From: Paraphysomonas bandaiensis
Taxonomy: Eukaryota > Chrysophyceae
Assembly (NCBI GenBank): GCA_965644295.1
Contig: CBFFRP010000288.1
Coordinates: 248,001-312,000, forward strand
Direction of reading: 5' to 3'
DNA: 64,000 bases
Part shown: positions 12,701-25,886 of the stretch, piece after piece
Numbering within the stretch: position 1 is the stretch's first letter
Layout of the letters: every line of letters starts with the position of its first letter
Position numbers and translations under genes: made by a program
Notes under the pieces: generated by a model
The model's database searches: none
Seen by the model: the letters and a program-made list of their open reading frames with translations, nothing else
Told to the model about the DNA's origin: nothing

Positions 12701-15700
12701 CCGATGATTTTGAAGCTCATTGCGAAGACACTGATAGTCCTCATTAACCGAGCAGCCAAGAGCTTCCTCCACAATTTTCAATAGGTGTACACTTTTCTTC
12801 GCTACAGAGACATCTTCGTCTAAAACTTTCGTATTCGTCGATGACTTGGTACGAGCAAAATTACTAGTCACATTCTTAATTTCGCTGTTATCTATAGTAC
12901 GGGCAGCAAGGATATTCGATATCAGAGCTTCGATGGCTAATGCACAGGGTGTTCCAACGACCGCAGCAATTACAGCAACAGCAACGATTCTGTAAAGCTC
13001 CCCATCTATCTCTCTAAAGTGACATGATGAGTTATTTCTGTCCCAATAGCATTTGGATTCATGATCAGCTAGAGATGACATCTCACTGAGACACTGCTCC
13101 TCTGAGTCATATTTCTCACACGAACCATCATTCGGGTCGGCAATATTATATGTCAATGCTTCAATGAAAAGCATAACCAATATATTCATCATCAGAGATA
13201 GCACCCGCAATGGCCGAGGAAACGTTGACGATGTATGTAAAATAACTCCAGCCCATCTAATAAGTGCATATATGCCTGTCAATATCACAAGAAATCAATG
13301 TCTAAGGCATACCTGTGGTACATTTTTGCTTCGATGACGTACTTCTTCCAAAGGGGAAGAGGCTTTAGAACTGTCGGAAGGGCGGTCTCCACAGTCTTCT
13401 CCTCGGGAGGAACAACAAAAGATTTTGTTCGATTTCTAGCTGACATAGATTTTATTGATTGTGGTTTTATAGGACCAACATTCTTTTGTGGACGCAGCAC
13501 CCGCTCCCACGACACATTCTGGCGATATAACCTTTTCCTAATCGAATTTTCTACTACCTTCACATCTTTTTCTCTACATTCGTCCAAAATTTTTAGTTCC
13601 TCTGCAAAAGTTGTATCTGTCCACCATCCCAAGAGCATGAAAAAGACACCAACTGCACCAATAGATCCAACAGTCACAAGAACACGCCAGTTGCTCTTAC
13701 TATCACTGGCACTGAGACCAGCAGCGCTTTTCCATGTACTCACAAACTCAACCGTTAACGACTCCACGACTGCGACAAAATTGAGTGATATCTCTCCATT
13801 ATTCTTGGAATCATCAGCTCCACTTTCCAGCAGCTTGCGTTGATTAGAGTAGTGAGGTAAACTACATTGGCAGGTAACATTTGTGCTAGTGTATTGCACT
13901 AAATCGCACACGGTCGCTGATGTGCCTATGGACTCGCACACTGCACGCGGTTGATATACAGGACAGGTCTTCTTCCACGCGCCTGCAACAGATCCGTTGC
14001 AACTTGCACTCAGAAGATCACCCAGGGGACATGTATAGTTATGCTCTTCCACTAAACCGTCTCTACACTGAAACTCAACCGTGATAGGGTCATAGATTTC
14101 CTCGTCAATACTCACTGGGAACTCATATTGCAGTATAATGTTGATATGGCATGCCGAATCGGGTAGATCGGTACAAGGAGACTTATCAAAGTTAAGACCA
14201 AATGGTACTGATACGTAGGATCCATTGCTCAGATATGGTCTTTCAACTGCGACTACTTTTAACGATTCATCTATTCTGTTTCTTTGAATATGAGCAACAT
14301 GAGCAGAAGCATTTACTGCCTTCTCAATCGGCGACAGAGGGGAGAGTACAGAACTATTACTCTGCCCGTCTAGCGACACTGACACAAGCCTGAAGGCTTG
14401 GTTAATCAATACAATTGGATGCTGTCCTTCAGCCATGTCAGTTGCTATGTATTCCCCAAACAGCTGCAGCAGATCAAAAGCAGCATAGTTACTAGTAGAC
14501 AGAACTATATCGAGTATACTCGCAGTGCTAGTTATTTCCTCAAACTGCAATCCTAAATCGGCAGCCGTATAGATAAATTCAATCGTCATTGCTGCAACTA
14601 ACATCCTTGTTTCTGCCTTCAAGCTGTTGGAATCAGCTGCAATTGCAGACAAAACTTTCAGCCAAGAAACCACACTTTCAGATGTCGCATCTTCAGTTAA
14701 AGATATGTTTCGGACGACAACAGCAATATCATGTCGAATACTCTGAAGCAATCCGAAATCATACCCTGTATACTCACAGCTCGAACCTTCGTAACCACTT
14801 TCACATACGCAGACCGCCTTGCAATTAAAATCCAGAACGGTGCATGTCTCAAGCACAAAACTACCATTTAGAGTGGAAATAAAAGAACACGCGCCATGTC
14901 CTGAACATTCATTCGTACACTCCTGCGAAGCAACACGACAGACACCATGAACACACACTTCCCAGAGATCAACATTACAATGTTCATTCAATGAGCATTC
15001 AGTGTCAACTGATGACAATTGATCCCATCCTGCCAGTCGCCTAGATGTCATATTCGATTCATCAACTCCCTTAACGCAAATAGAGTTCTTGTGCCCATTC
15101 TCTCCAAGGTATCCCTCCAAGCATTTCCCACACGTGGATTTATACACACTACACTGCTGTCGGTGCAGTTGTGTACAGTTCGGAGCGGTGGTGCAATTCA
15201 CAGCATTGATTATGGATGAAGTAAGCGCCGCAGCTTGCTTTAATTCATCTAATTACACAAAATAAATACAGTCGTACAAAATATTTGATGTTTTGCTACC
15301 TGCGAACCCACTTGCATTGATAATAGCAGAGCTGAAATACTCCTGAGCTCTTACTGGTGTGACTTCGACTCCCTCGAATACAACAACTGGCACTATAACA
15401 ATACGCCTAGCATCCAATTTATCGAACACCTGCAGCTGAGTCAGAATTTCGAAATTGTTCCGCTGCAACCCAGCAGGGAACTTTGCCAGCATATACGTCA
15501 ACTCCTGTCTGGCTCGTTGAACTAAATATTCTCCTGTCGCAGATATATACGAAAACTCGTATGTTATTGGGATATCGATGTCCTCCCACAGCAAAGCCTG
15601 ACACAAGAATTCAGTTTCCAACTTGGTACCGTTACTTGGCGACACAGTATAGTCACCGGGGTGTGGAGGGGAATTAGTTGATATCAATATCTTGGCATTC

Positions 15701-18700
15701 GCGATATGCCCAGTTTCAGTTGTGCCACGCAAGCTGAATACAAAAGTAGAGTCCTCTGAAAGAGCGTTAGGAGAAATAACTAAACTGAAACCAAACACGT
15801 GTTTTTTTCCTACACTACGAGGACGGACTGAGAAAGTTCTTGCAATATCGCTCAGTGCAACCACATTCATATCAACAGATGGATCACTTACACTCCACAC
15901 TATATTGGTAGTCGAGGTGGCCTCTACTTGAGCAACTAGTTTCAATTTCTTCGAAGGATTGATACGTGTTGATCCAACTGCCTCCAGAGACATAATTGGA
16001 GCTAGTGATGGCAATATCTCAACTTGTATGGATGCGAGAGATGCTCGCTTATCATAAATATGCTCAACTGACACTGTGACCTCGTGGACTGTACCAAGCA
16101 AGGAACTATTAGTTGGTACTGACAACTCAACGCTTGCTGCTGATACATGATGCATATCTAGATAACAGGAAGTTGCTATTGTTGGGTAAACTTGTGTGCA
16201 TGTAAAATCGAATTGTAGATAATATATCCCTTCGTTGCTGTCTTCATCGTAGCTAGATGATGCATCCACCGATATAGATCTGTCCTCCTGTAAACCTCGT
16301 TCTGACGGACCGGAAATTCGAGCCACAACACTGCCTTGTAGCACAGATACCGACACAGTGGAGCTTGACGACTTCAGTGAAATCAAATGCTTCACCGTTA
16401 GAGTTACATAGTATACCCTCCCAACCTCCAGCGAATAAGCAGGTAGCTGAAATACTGTCCTGTCCGTTGAAGACGATGTGAGACTTAATGGCACCTCGTT
16501 AGATGCAGTTATGCTCCAGGAAAAAAACAAGTTTGCTTTATTTTTTTCTCCGTCACACGTAGATGTAAAAGCACCACCAGTGATGCGTAGAGGAGAAAAG
16601 CGATTCGTGTAAACCATCTTTGGTTTGTAAATAGAAACAATTGGAAAGTTAGATGCTGTTGAAACCACAACTTTGTGTGATCCAGTACTGCAAACATTTA
16701 GGAAGGAACATAATTCTACAGATATACTGTACACATACCCTGGGATGAGGACATCTTGTGATATAACAACCAGCGATTTGAATTCGACTATGCTGTCCAA
16801 ATACATTTGCAGTGGTACTACTGTTGGGGCTGTGGTAGATGCAATGAGCGCGACAGATTTGAATGCCCGTCCACCAGATCCTGAAGACCCTGACAGATCA
16901 AGGGTAAGAGAATCACAGGGCCCTATGATGCTAGGTGCAAGAATAGACACCACTGGAGGCACTGGGTTCACAGGACCACCAATTGTAACATTTTCAGCAG
17001 AGCTATATTTCCACGAGGAGCACATTGACAAAGATGTACTTGTGCTATCCAAACACTTAGCCTGAATTACACCGCCTCTAAAGTGAAGTATATCTCCAAT
17101 CCTGGCCCCGATATCACCACTTGTGTATATCCTAACTACAGAGTCACTCTCCCAAAGACAGTTATTCATAATAAAACTACTAGTGATGAATACTGCGGAG
17201 CAGGTAAAGGCATTGGAATAAGTGGCTCTATTAGTCGGAGTGTCGAACGCTACAATCACTGCAGTGCCATCATCAGAAAATGAGGCAGATATGATTGACG
17301 GTACTGGCGGCTCGGCTGTAGAATTCACCACCTTTAATATATTGCTCCCTGAAAATGAAACTTTATACAAATGTGAAGATGGCCCAGACAATGAAGCCTG
17401 AACAGTATAAACACCAGGAGGAGAGCGTAAGTAAGAAATATATGCACTCTTGAATTTCGAATTCGGTGAAAATATAAGAGCTGATGGCAAAAGTATATTC
17501 GTATCAGTTCCAGCCGAGTTGACGGATATCACACTGATATTAATACTTTCACTGGGAAGAGATTTAAGCGATACCAACACAGCTCTTGGAGAATCCATGG
17601 TGTCCGAAAACGACTGTTGCTGCAACATTATAGATACAGACCGACAACATGACGTTGAAGCGGAGAGCTTCGTGTTTAGCATAGATGAATAACTCATCGG
17701 TACACCTAACCCCGAGTATGTTGCACAGTGCAGTTCATACAGTGTGGCTGGTTGGAGGTTCGATAATTCGTAAGACCCTGTTATAGACTTCACATCTCTT
17801 ACACTCCCGCGAAATAAGAGTGAGTCAACAGTTTCAGGTGCTTCGAGCAAAGGAATATACGCAGCGCAAACAATGGATCCGGTTGCCTCTGATACTGAGT
17901 ATGAGAGGGTCAATGCTGACGAACGCGAAGACGAAACTTCGATAGCTGTTATAGCAGGCGCAACAGATACATCATTGAAGCCAATAGTCAGTAATCGCAA
18001 GACACTATCCCGAGAAGAATCACGACAAGAAAATTCATAGGTCTCGGGCTCCTCGACGGTACATGGCTGTGTACAGTTAACACATAAAAAAACGCTTGTT
18101 GCCCCAGCACACCTTCCAACAGTCCAGTTGGACATCCCACAGCGATAAGAATAATACACGTCACTGTCAATATCATTTGACGATAGAGTATCCAAATGAC
18201 TCATTAGCCTCACTGGAATGCCGTCATCTGAACAGTATATCGCATTTTTGACAATTGGACTAGTAGGAGTTAGAGAAGCAGCAAAGGCCAACATCGTTGG
18301 CATGTACGAAATCAAAGCCGTGTGCAAGGTATTCCCTACAAACACGGACCACTCAGCACACCCACCGTGCACACGCTCGCCATTCACAATTAAATCTTTA
18401 ACCACCTCGAGATAAGAAGACTGCAAATCTGATGTACCAATGAACTCCTTGATAAACTCGCTGATATCATTTTCCCACATGGTCACAACTGATAGAGTGG
18501 GAGAATTGGTAGGTACACATGAGGGTCGCGTGGTGTAGGTCGGCGAAGAAGTAGGATACCGCGTAATAGTTGGCACAGGTGCCTGAGTAGGTCTCACAGT
18601 GGGATGGGAGGTAGGTCTTCTCGTGGGTCTACATGTAGGTCTACTTGTGGGCTTGCATGACGGGGACGACGACGGTAGACCCGATGGGGTACCTGTTGGA

Positions 18701-21700
18701 TAGCTAGTGGGCTGTCCTGTTGGCTGTCTCGAGGGCACGCTGGTTGGTAGGACACTTGGTATACCTGAGGGCATACAAGTCGGAGCACTCGTGGGTTGTC
18801 CTGTAGGTTGACTACTCGGTTGGCAAGAAGGTGACCCTGTTGGATCACTGGTAGGTAGCCCAGTTGGCTGCATAGTGGGCTGACCACTTGGTTTACTACT
18901 CGGAAAACCAGTAGGGTTGCCAGTTGGCTTACCCGTAGGAAATCCACTCGGCTGACCTGTCGGCGGGCTACTTGGTTCACGGCTAGGCAATCCAGTTGGT
19001 TGGCCAGTCGGCAGGCTACTTGGTTCACTTGAAGGCAATCCAGTTGGCTGACCTGATGGTATACCACTTGGGTCTAAACTAGGGATTCCTGTCGGCTGTC
19101 CAGTCGGTAGTGTACTCGGTTCACTACTAGGTAATCCTGTCGGTTGACAAGTCGGTAGGCTACTTGGTTCACTTGAAGGCAATCCAGTTGGCTGACCTGA
19201 TGGTATACCACTTGGGTCTGAACTAGGGATTCCTGTCGGCTGTCCAGTCGGTAGTGTACTTGGTTCACTAGTAGGTAATCCGGTTGGATGACCAGTCGGT
19301 AGGCTACTCGGTTTAGTGCTAGGCAGCCCTGTCGGTTGACCAGTCGGTAGGCTACTTGGTTCACTTGAAGGCAATCCAGTTGGCTGACCTGATGGTATAC
19401 CACTTGGGTCTAAACTAGGGATTCCTGTCGGCTGTCCAGTCGGTAGTGTACTCGGTTCACTACTAGGTAATCCTGTCGGTTGACAAGTCGGTAGGCTACT
19501 TGGTTCACTTGAAGGCAATCCAGTTGGCTGACCTGATGGTATACCACTTGGGTCTGAACTAGGGATTCCTGTCGGCTGTCCAGTCGGTAGTGTACTTGGT
19601 TCACTAGTAGGTAATCCGGTTGGATGACCAGTCGGTAGGCTACTCGGTTTAGTGCTAGGCAGCCCTGTCGGTTGACCAGTCGGTAGGCTACTTGGTTCAC
19701 TTGAAGGCAATCCAGTTGGCTGACCTGATGGTATACCACTTGGGTCTAAACTAGGGATTCCTGTCGGCTGTCCAGTCGGTAGTGTACTCGGTTCACTACT
19801 AGGTAATCCTGTCGGTTGACAAGTCGGTAGGCTACTTGGTTCACTTGAAGGCAATCCAGTTGGCTGACCTGATGGTATACCACTTGGGTCTGAACTAGGG
19901 ATTCCTGTCGGCTGTCCAGTCGGTAGTGTACTTGGTTCACTAGTAGGTAATCCGGTTGGATGACCAGTCGGTAGGCTACTCGGTTTAGTGCTAGGCAGCC
20001 CTGTCGGTTGACCAGTCGGTAGGCTACTTGGTTCACTTGAAGGCAATCCAGTTGGCTGACCTGATGGTATACCACTTGGGTCTAAACTAGGGATTCCTGT
20101 CGGCTGTCCAGTCGGTAGTGTACTCGGTTCACTACTAGGTAACCCTGTTGGATGACAAGTCGGTAGACTACTTGGTTCACTTGAAGGCAATCCAGTTGGC
20201 TGACCTGATGGTATACCACTTGGGTCTGAACTAGGGATTCCTGTCGGCTGTCCAGTCGGTAGGCTACTTGGTTCACTAGTAGGTAATCCGGTTGGATGAC
20301 CAGTCGGTAGGCTACTTGGTTCACGGCTAGGCAACCCTGTCGGTTGACCAGTCGGTAGGCTACTTGGTTCACTTGAAGGCAATCCAGTTGGCTGACCTGA
20401 TGGTATACCACTTGGGTCTAAACTAGGGATTCCTGTCGGCTGTCCAGTCGGTAGTGTACTCGGTTCACTACTAGGTAACCCTGTTGGATGACCAGTCGGT
20501 AGACTACTTGGTTCACTTGAAGGCAATCCAGCTGGCTGACCTGATGGTATACCACTTGGGTCTGAACTAGGGATTCCTGTCGGCTGTCCAGTCGGTAGGC
20601 TACTTGGTTCACTAGTAGGTAACCCTGTTGGATGACCAGTCGGTAGGCTACTCGGTTTAGTGCTAGGTAATCCACTAGGTTGACCAGTCGGTAGGCTACT
20701 TGGTTCACTTGAAGGCAATCCAGTTGGCTGATCTGATGGTATACCACTTGGGTCTGAACTAGGGATTCCTGTCGGCTGTCCAGTCGGTAGTGTACTCGGT
20801 TCACTACTAGGTAATCCTGTCGGTTGACAAGTCGGTTGGGTACTTGGTGACCCAGTTGGCCGACCTGATGGCATACCACTTGGGTCTGAACTGGGTATTC
20901 CCGTCGGCTGTTCAGAGGGCAGGCTACTTGGTTCACTACTAGGTAATCCAGTTGGCTGAGCGGTGGGTAAATGTGAAGGCAACGGAGTCAAAATCGTTGC
21001 TGCAAACGCTTTCAAGCCAGTAATCTTTCGTATTCTATTATTTCCTAAGTCACAGAATATAGCAGAGTCTCCATCAGACGAAACTCTTGAAATCCCGTAA
21101 GCATTATTCATTTTGACCGACGCCCCAGTGCCATCCTGCATACCACCACTTCCAGACCCGACAAGTGACATGACTGCGCGCGCCGCTAAACTGATAAAGC
21201 GTATTAAATGCGCCCCCTCATCAAGAACAAGCGCAAAGGAATTATCTGGAGAGAAAGATATGTCTTGGGGAGCAATAAATTTAGCATTAGTCCCAATACC
21301 ATTAGTAATGGATGTAGCGCCACCACTTCCAGCCAGTGTGGTCACCACTCGAGTAGATAGTACAATTTTACGAATATTACCATACGTTTCTGCAACCAGG
21401 GCAAACGACTCATCCGGGGCTATCGCAATTCCACTTGGACTAGAAAATGATGCTGTAGTACCAGTACCATCCACACTTGAGGGTGATCCCGACCCGGCAA
21501 AGTTGCCATAGATAAAAGTTACTAGGTCATAGCTCACTATTTTATGGTTCGTGATATCTAAAACTAGGGCTAAACTTTCATTTGAAAATACAGCAACGCT
21601 CTTATATATACTGGTCGATGATAATAAGGTCGATACATAAGCAGAGGACAGGTCTATATTTCGTAAATAGTTACCGTCGCACAACAACACCGCCGAGTCA

Positions 21701-22026
21701 TTCTTGTACATAGTCATGTGCCAAATGGTCATAAAATTTGCATGAGTTCCGTATCCGTCACTTGGTTCTGGTTCTGAGTTGCCTGCGACTGTGCTGACTT
21801 GCAATGTGGACATTACAATTTTCCTGAGCAGTTTGGTTGTCAAGTCACCAATGAGGAGGAACGACTCGTCGGAAGACCAAGATATTCCAAGAGGATAGTA
21901 AAAATTCGCATTTGTACCAATACCATCATTCGAACTTGCAGTGCCAGACCCTGCTATAGTAGATACAGATACCAAATCTGAATATAGCAGAAGAGTGGTC
22001 AACAGTAAATGATACGTAGGTCGCAT
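9737..22026 (-). CDS. giant REJ/EGF multi-pass membrane protein A with NHL-like head and Pro/Thr/Ser stalk
   Basis: Six exons (22026-15300, 15248-13313, 13256-12664, 12616-12521, 12462-12307, 12258-9737) give about 4009 aa with all phases consistent. The last donor (G|GTTATT) is non-consensus, so that junction is uncertain; a GTGAGT 11 nt further on breaks the frame. Order of parts: signal peptide (1-24); NHL-like propeller with repeated V-S-T-I-A-G-S-G units (about 25-345); P-[ST]-x-x stalk (about 348-1173); FN3/REJ-like beta modules (1174-2240); Cys-rich EGF-like part (2250-2400); a Cys-rich juxtamembrane stretch that may be GPS-like; a first membrane segment near 2760; at least six further hydrophobic segments; a long Ser-rich cytoplasmic tail with a coiled coil. 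The plan recalls polycystin-1-like receptors, but no PLAT domain is seen. It is paralogous to protein B at 39058-48110. Function is inferred as cell-surface sensing or adhesion. Confidence 0.8.
18505..20985 (-). repeat. Pro/Thr/Ser stalk repeat with 336-bp higher-order period
   Basis: This in-frame tandem repeat in gene A has a 4-residue microrepeat (P-[ST]-x-x) grouped into 12-residue blocks such as P-T-G-Q-P-T-G-I-P-S-S-D. Between about 19074 and 20420 a higher-order unit of 336 bp (112 codons) is repeated with almost no base changes. This implies recent duplication or gene conversion. The outer ends of the stalk are more diverged. Confidence 0.92.
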
Positions 22027-22999
22027 GAATCCACCTACCTGATGAGAGCAAGCGGTGATATGCTACCCTATCTGTTATATTAGAAACGCCATATTCCTGA
22101 GTAAATGTGGTATTTTGGCCGCTTAGAGCGACTTCTTCAGTAAACAACGGCAGATTGTAAGTTGTTTCATCTGGGGTAATCTCTGATCTCTCATGTTTTA
22201 TGGTTACTGAAGTATCGTATATAAATATCAGCAGGCTGTGATATGAATGATATTATAATACCTGTGGAAGCTGTATATAATCTAGACAGTATAACTATCA
22301 ATATAATGCTAGAAAACATTGTTTAGTTTTTCATAGCCGATCGTGTAGGTTCCAGACTGCAGTGATTAAACAACATCTCCTGGTTCCAATTGACAATTGT
22401 GAACAGGATTGAATAATGATCTCACTCTCTCTCTATATATATACACTACCATACTATGAACTTGTGGATGAAGTCCAACAGCCGCAACTAGCCTTCATGA
22501 TATGGCCGTCGAATATACTACGATACACCTACGAAGTTTTGGTATGGTAAATGATATCTGGATACCTTGAATTTTGATGCCTTTTTCATAGATTTCTAGA
22601 TTTTGTTTAGTGTATTTTTAATATGAAGTTTACAGTTGGTCAAAAAGTTGTTATGGAATTCCTAGCTTCTAGATTATACAGTGGTATACTTAAGGTATAC
22701 AGATGTATGCCTTAAGTCAACTGCTATTATCAATGTCATAAGAGATGAACGTCTATCTCACATCACTCTATGTAATGATCAATATATGACTACTTATATA
22801 GAGTGAAAATATATGATGTGGTTTGGAAATTATAAGAAGTGAAACTCAGCTTCTTTTTCTATAATTTCTATTACAAATTTTTGAATATTTTCTCATTATT
22901 TCAAAACTGTTTCTATCATTCAGATAGTGCATTGTATGATCTCATATAATTATCTGGTGCTCTCATTGTGACATTTATTAATATTTAATACATTTTAAT
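22027..22999. other. intergenic region between divergent receptor A and Tubby genes
   Basis: About 970 bp of AT-rich DNA separates two divergent genes and should hold both promoters. It contains a CT/TA microsatellite at about 22430-22446. I see no coding frame or clear regulatory motif. Confidence 0.5.
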
Positions 23000-24619
23000 A
23001 TGAAGTCTTCAAGTCGTCCACCCCCAAGAGATCCGCCACCACTGACATCAGATGAAATGGCTGTGATCAAAAAGAAGGTAGCGCCACCAAAAGGACCCCC
23101 TCCAGCTGGTTTGGCAAATTTTAAAGCACCTCGTAAGTATGATGGTGAACGAGATCAAGACCGACATCGTCATGGATATAGCGATGATATATATGGGGAT
23201 GAAGATATGAATCGTCGCCGTCATAACGATAGACGTCGAGACAACAATGACGGAATAACAACTTACTCTCGCCGACCTTATAACAATTCATACGATGACA
23301 AGTCTACTATGAATGCGAGCCCCCACAGCGACGAAGATGTATATAAAAGACAAACTGATGACGATAGTGATAGAGACTACCATCACTCGGGTTACCAGAA
23401 TGACCCGCTGCCTATCGCTGACAGCAAGGTTCAACGAACACACTTCTTTCCTGATAACGATAACAAGTTAGATTCATCCCACCTCCACAGCTCACATCCT
23501 GCAGAAGAGGACAAATCAACGCTTAGCCAAAGTAAAGCATCTAACGAGCGCGATAAGATTTTCAATTTTCGTCGAATTCTACGTGCCTCCTTTAAAGAAC
23601 TCCGAACGTTTGTGACATCACCTTGTGAGCCGAAGGTAGTTGTTCGCTGCTACATTGAGCGGAACAAGAGTGGATCAAACTACCTCTCTCCTGTATATAG
23701 TCTATGTGCTGATCTTGAAGATGGGACGGGAAGAGAACTAATTATCTGCAGAAAGGTCTTTAAGTCACGCACTGCACACTACGTGTTTTCCCTCAAGTCA
23801 GAGGATCTATATCGCAAGCGAGAGCAGCGTAGCCGCTATTACCTCGGCAAGTTGCGGGCTGTTTCCAACACTGAGTATGTTGTTTATGACAATGGGGTGT
23901 GTGATACTCTGCGTCGGACTGAAACGAACGACACGGAAATGGACACCCTCGATGAGCCTGAGAGAGATTCTGTCACACCTACCGTCGTAACTACGTCTGG
24001 AGTTACAGCAGGAGACGACGAGAGCTCATTGTACCGTTCTCATCTTGCTGCTATTCAGTTTAATTCACGTGTTCGACCTGTAGAGACAGGAGAAAGGGGG
24101 ATGGAGGTATCTATCCCATTTGTTGCCCCGGTTGTGTTTTCCCCAAGTGGATTACCAAGCCACCCCCCGCATCCCTCTACCGCACTTAAGTCGATTGACC
24201 TCGTCGAATGCTTCCGTAAGATACGGGAAACTGGGCGACAGAACGATCTTTACGCCTCCAAGTGTTTCGTAATGCATGAAAAGCGCAGTAGATACGATCC
24301 TCTTTCATCTTGTCTCGTTGACTTCCAGGGGCGTGCCACAGTAGCATCTGTCAAAAACTTCCAGTTGATACACTCTCCGCCAATGAATACCTCTCATGGT
24401 CATGCGCCGCGTATAAGACCAGACGATGATATTATCCTTCAGATGGGAAAGGCAAAAATTTAATGAAACTTATTTAGTAAGATTTAATTTTTTTTTCTTG
24501 TACAGATTACTGATGAGTGCTTTAATATGGACTTCAAATATCCGCTAAGTATGCTACAAGCATTTGCGATAGCGATCTCTAGGTCGGGTGATGACGGATT
24601 TCAATTATTCATTAACTGA
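23000..24619 (+). CDS. Tubby C-terminal domain protein
   Basis: Two exons, 23000-24451 and 24506-24619, give 521 aa. The N-terminal 190 residues are Pro-rich and then charged (Arg/Asp-rich, probably disordered). From about residue 195 the protein follows the Tubby fold: C-Y-I-E-R-N-K-S-G, P-V-Y-S-L, a phosphoinositide-pocket-like K-S-R-T-A-H-Y, Y-L-G-K-L-R, Y-D-N-G, and later A-S-V-K-N-F-Q-L-I-H. The final exon supplies the diagnostic ending F-N-M-D-F-K-Y-P-L-S-M-L-Q-A-F-A-I-A-I-S. Tubby domains bind PI(4,5)P2 at membranes and act in ciliary membrane traffic or transcription. The two exons are joined only if a GC-AG intron (24452-24505, 54 nt) is used, because a TAA lies 9 nt past the GC donor and no GT donor fits. 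A true stop, leaving a truncated protein, is the alternative. Confidence 0.87.
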
Positions 24620-25050
24620 TTACTTGTTTAGGTTCGATGCCCAGCTAACGTGGTGACGCATTCCTGTAAACGCATTCATCAACGTAATTTTATCACATTT
24701 ACCATGAATTGCTGTTCCGTACATGTGGTTACGTTTTCATTTTACGATAGAATTGTCGACAATATTTTATAAACCGGAGAAGCATGCATAACAATGCTAA
24801 TCCCAATGCTTTGAGAGGTAATAAATAGCTAGTATATCACCTGACGGTTGGTAGTTTCTTAGGCAGTTGCTTTTCTTTGCTAGACATAATCCTAATTTTC
24901 TTCACTTGTAGATTTTTTTTGACAAAAATACCACTCTGCTTGACAACTCACGAAAGAGTTAAACTAGAACTATTGTAAATGAAACCAGTAATTAGATTTG
25001 GAAATATTTATTCCCAAAGCGTTTAGTTATATTATTTAACCACGGGCAAT

Positions 25051-25125
25051 AAAAAAAGCTATATCGTCCCGCGCTCAAAATTTTGAAACAAGGGCGAAAT
25101 CCCCGTGTTCTAAATCTAGGCAAGG
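25051..25125 (+). repeat. dispersed repeat family 3, copy a
   Basis: It matches 61421-61493 with shared blocks GTCCCGCGCT, TTTTGAAAC, AGGGCGAAA and a following TTCTnnAAT. Further similarity continues to a shared TATATGTAGCTTGCTTG about 90 bp downstream in both places. Confidence 0.55.
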
Positions 25126-25220
25126 GACAATACTCCTTATCCCTAGGTTAAATTGTTGCTTATTCTTATAATGTTGAAATCCTAAAAACTAGAATCTATA
25201 ATCTATAAGTATATGTAGCT

Positions 25221-25320
25221 TGCTTGGTGTGGGACTTGCACGTTTTCGTGGTGTTCTGGGGGATAAATGATAAGTACCGAAGAGATTCCTCCGGGAACTA
25301 ACGTCATACGTCATATATAT
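25221..25320 (+). repeat. dispersed repeat family 2, copy a
   Basis: It aligns with 54350-54447: GACTTGCACGTTTTCGTGG, TTCTGGGGGATAA, AAGTACCGA, TCCGGGAACTAACGTC are kept with small changes. No protein is encoded. It looks like a non-autonomous interspersed repeat. Confidence 0.6.
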
Positions 25321-25426
25321 TGTCAGATAGTCAGTAAATAATTTTCTGCCCACCCATAACCTAATGATTTTGTGATACAAGGGACTCAAATAAGTGTCAC
25401 TTGTGTAGGCGACTTCGGGCCTTGAC

Positions 25427-25886
25427 GAATAAACTACAGGCATTAGAGAATGGGCTGCCTGCTTCAGTTAAGCATCCAGGCTGTTAAGAAGATAGTGAAC
25501 AAAGTTGCCTGAAGAGTTGCATGAACATTGTTGTCTAATATTGTTTAGAGGTTCTTCGGAGTGTAGAGGAGATACTATATTCTATATTATCTTAATAACT
25601 CTCAGTTCTATATATAGCAGTACAGGTCATTAGTGGTATCCCATTAATGGCCCATTAATGATGGTCCGGTTACCGGCAATTATAATGGCATTATTTAAAA
25701 TTGTCCCGGCAATTATAATGGCGTTACCATTAATGGTTACCAGGCCCTGGGCTGTTCACCTCAAGGACTCAAAAATTCTGAAGTCATCAGATGTCAGGTA
25801 TAATAACATTCTGCTTGCTCACTGCGTTTGAATTGAGTGATGGAGCCGAACGAAATTGATTGCACCTTGGCGCTTGCGGTTGCTAG
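25427..25886 (+). repeat. dispersed repeat family 4, copy a (overlaps first FYVE exon)
   Basis: Its left part (25427-25485) and right part (about 25780-25886) match 29397-29580 (GCCTGCT..AGT.AAGCATCC.GGCTG, CTCACTGCGTTT, GAGTGAT, ATTGATTGCACCTTGG). The roughly 300 bp between them is absent from the other copy, so it is an insertion here or a deletion there. The right end covers the FYVE start codon and first exon. Confidence 0.55.

Larger units (their letters stand above)
24620..25839. other. repeat-rich intergenic region
   Basis: No gene is seen. The region holds family 3 (25051-25125), family 2 (25221-25320), part of family 4 (25427-25485) and a short palindromic tract around 25630-25746. 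In that tract CCATTAATGG-like and GGCAATTATAATGGC-like words recur in both orientations. Confidence 0.5.

Noticed and set aside
18594-20936. Several 109-172 aa minus-strand frames spaced every 336 bp
   Set aside because: They are alternative-frame shadows of the P/T/S stalk repeat of receptor A; the main frame is continuous with flanking conserved domains.
21926-22147. Alternative upstream start for receptor A
   Set aside because: It is in another frame; the ATG at 22026 begins with a clear signal peptide in the frame of the main exon.
24631-24650. T-loop-like GGTTCGATGCC word suggesting a tRNA
   Set aside because: No acceptor, D or anticodon stems can be folded around it; it is 3' flank of the Tubby gene.
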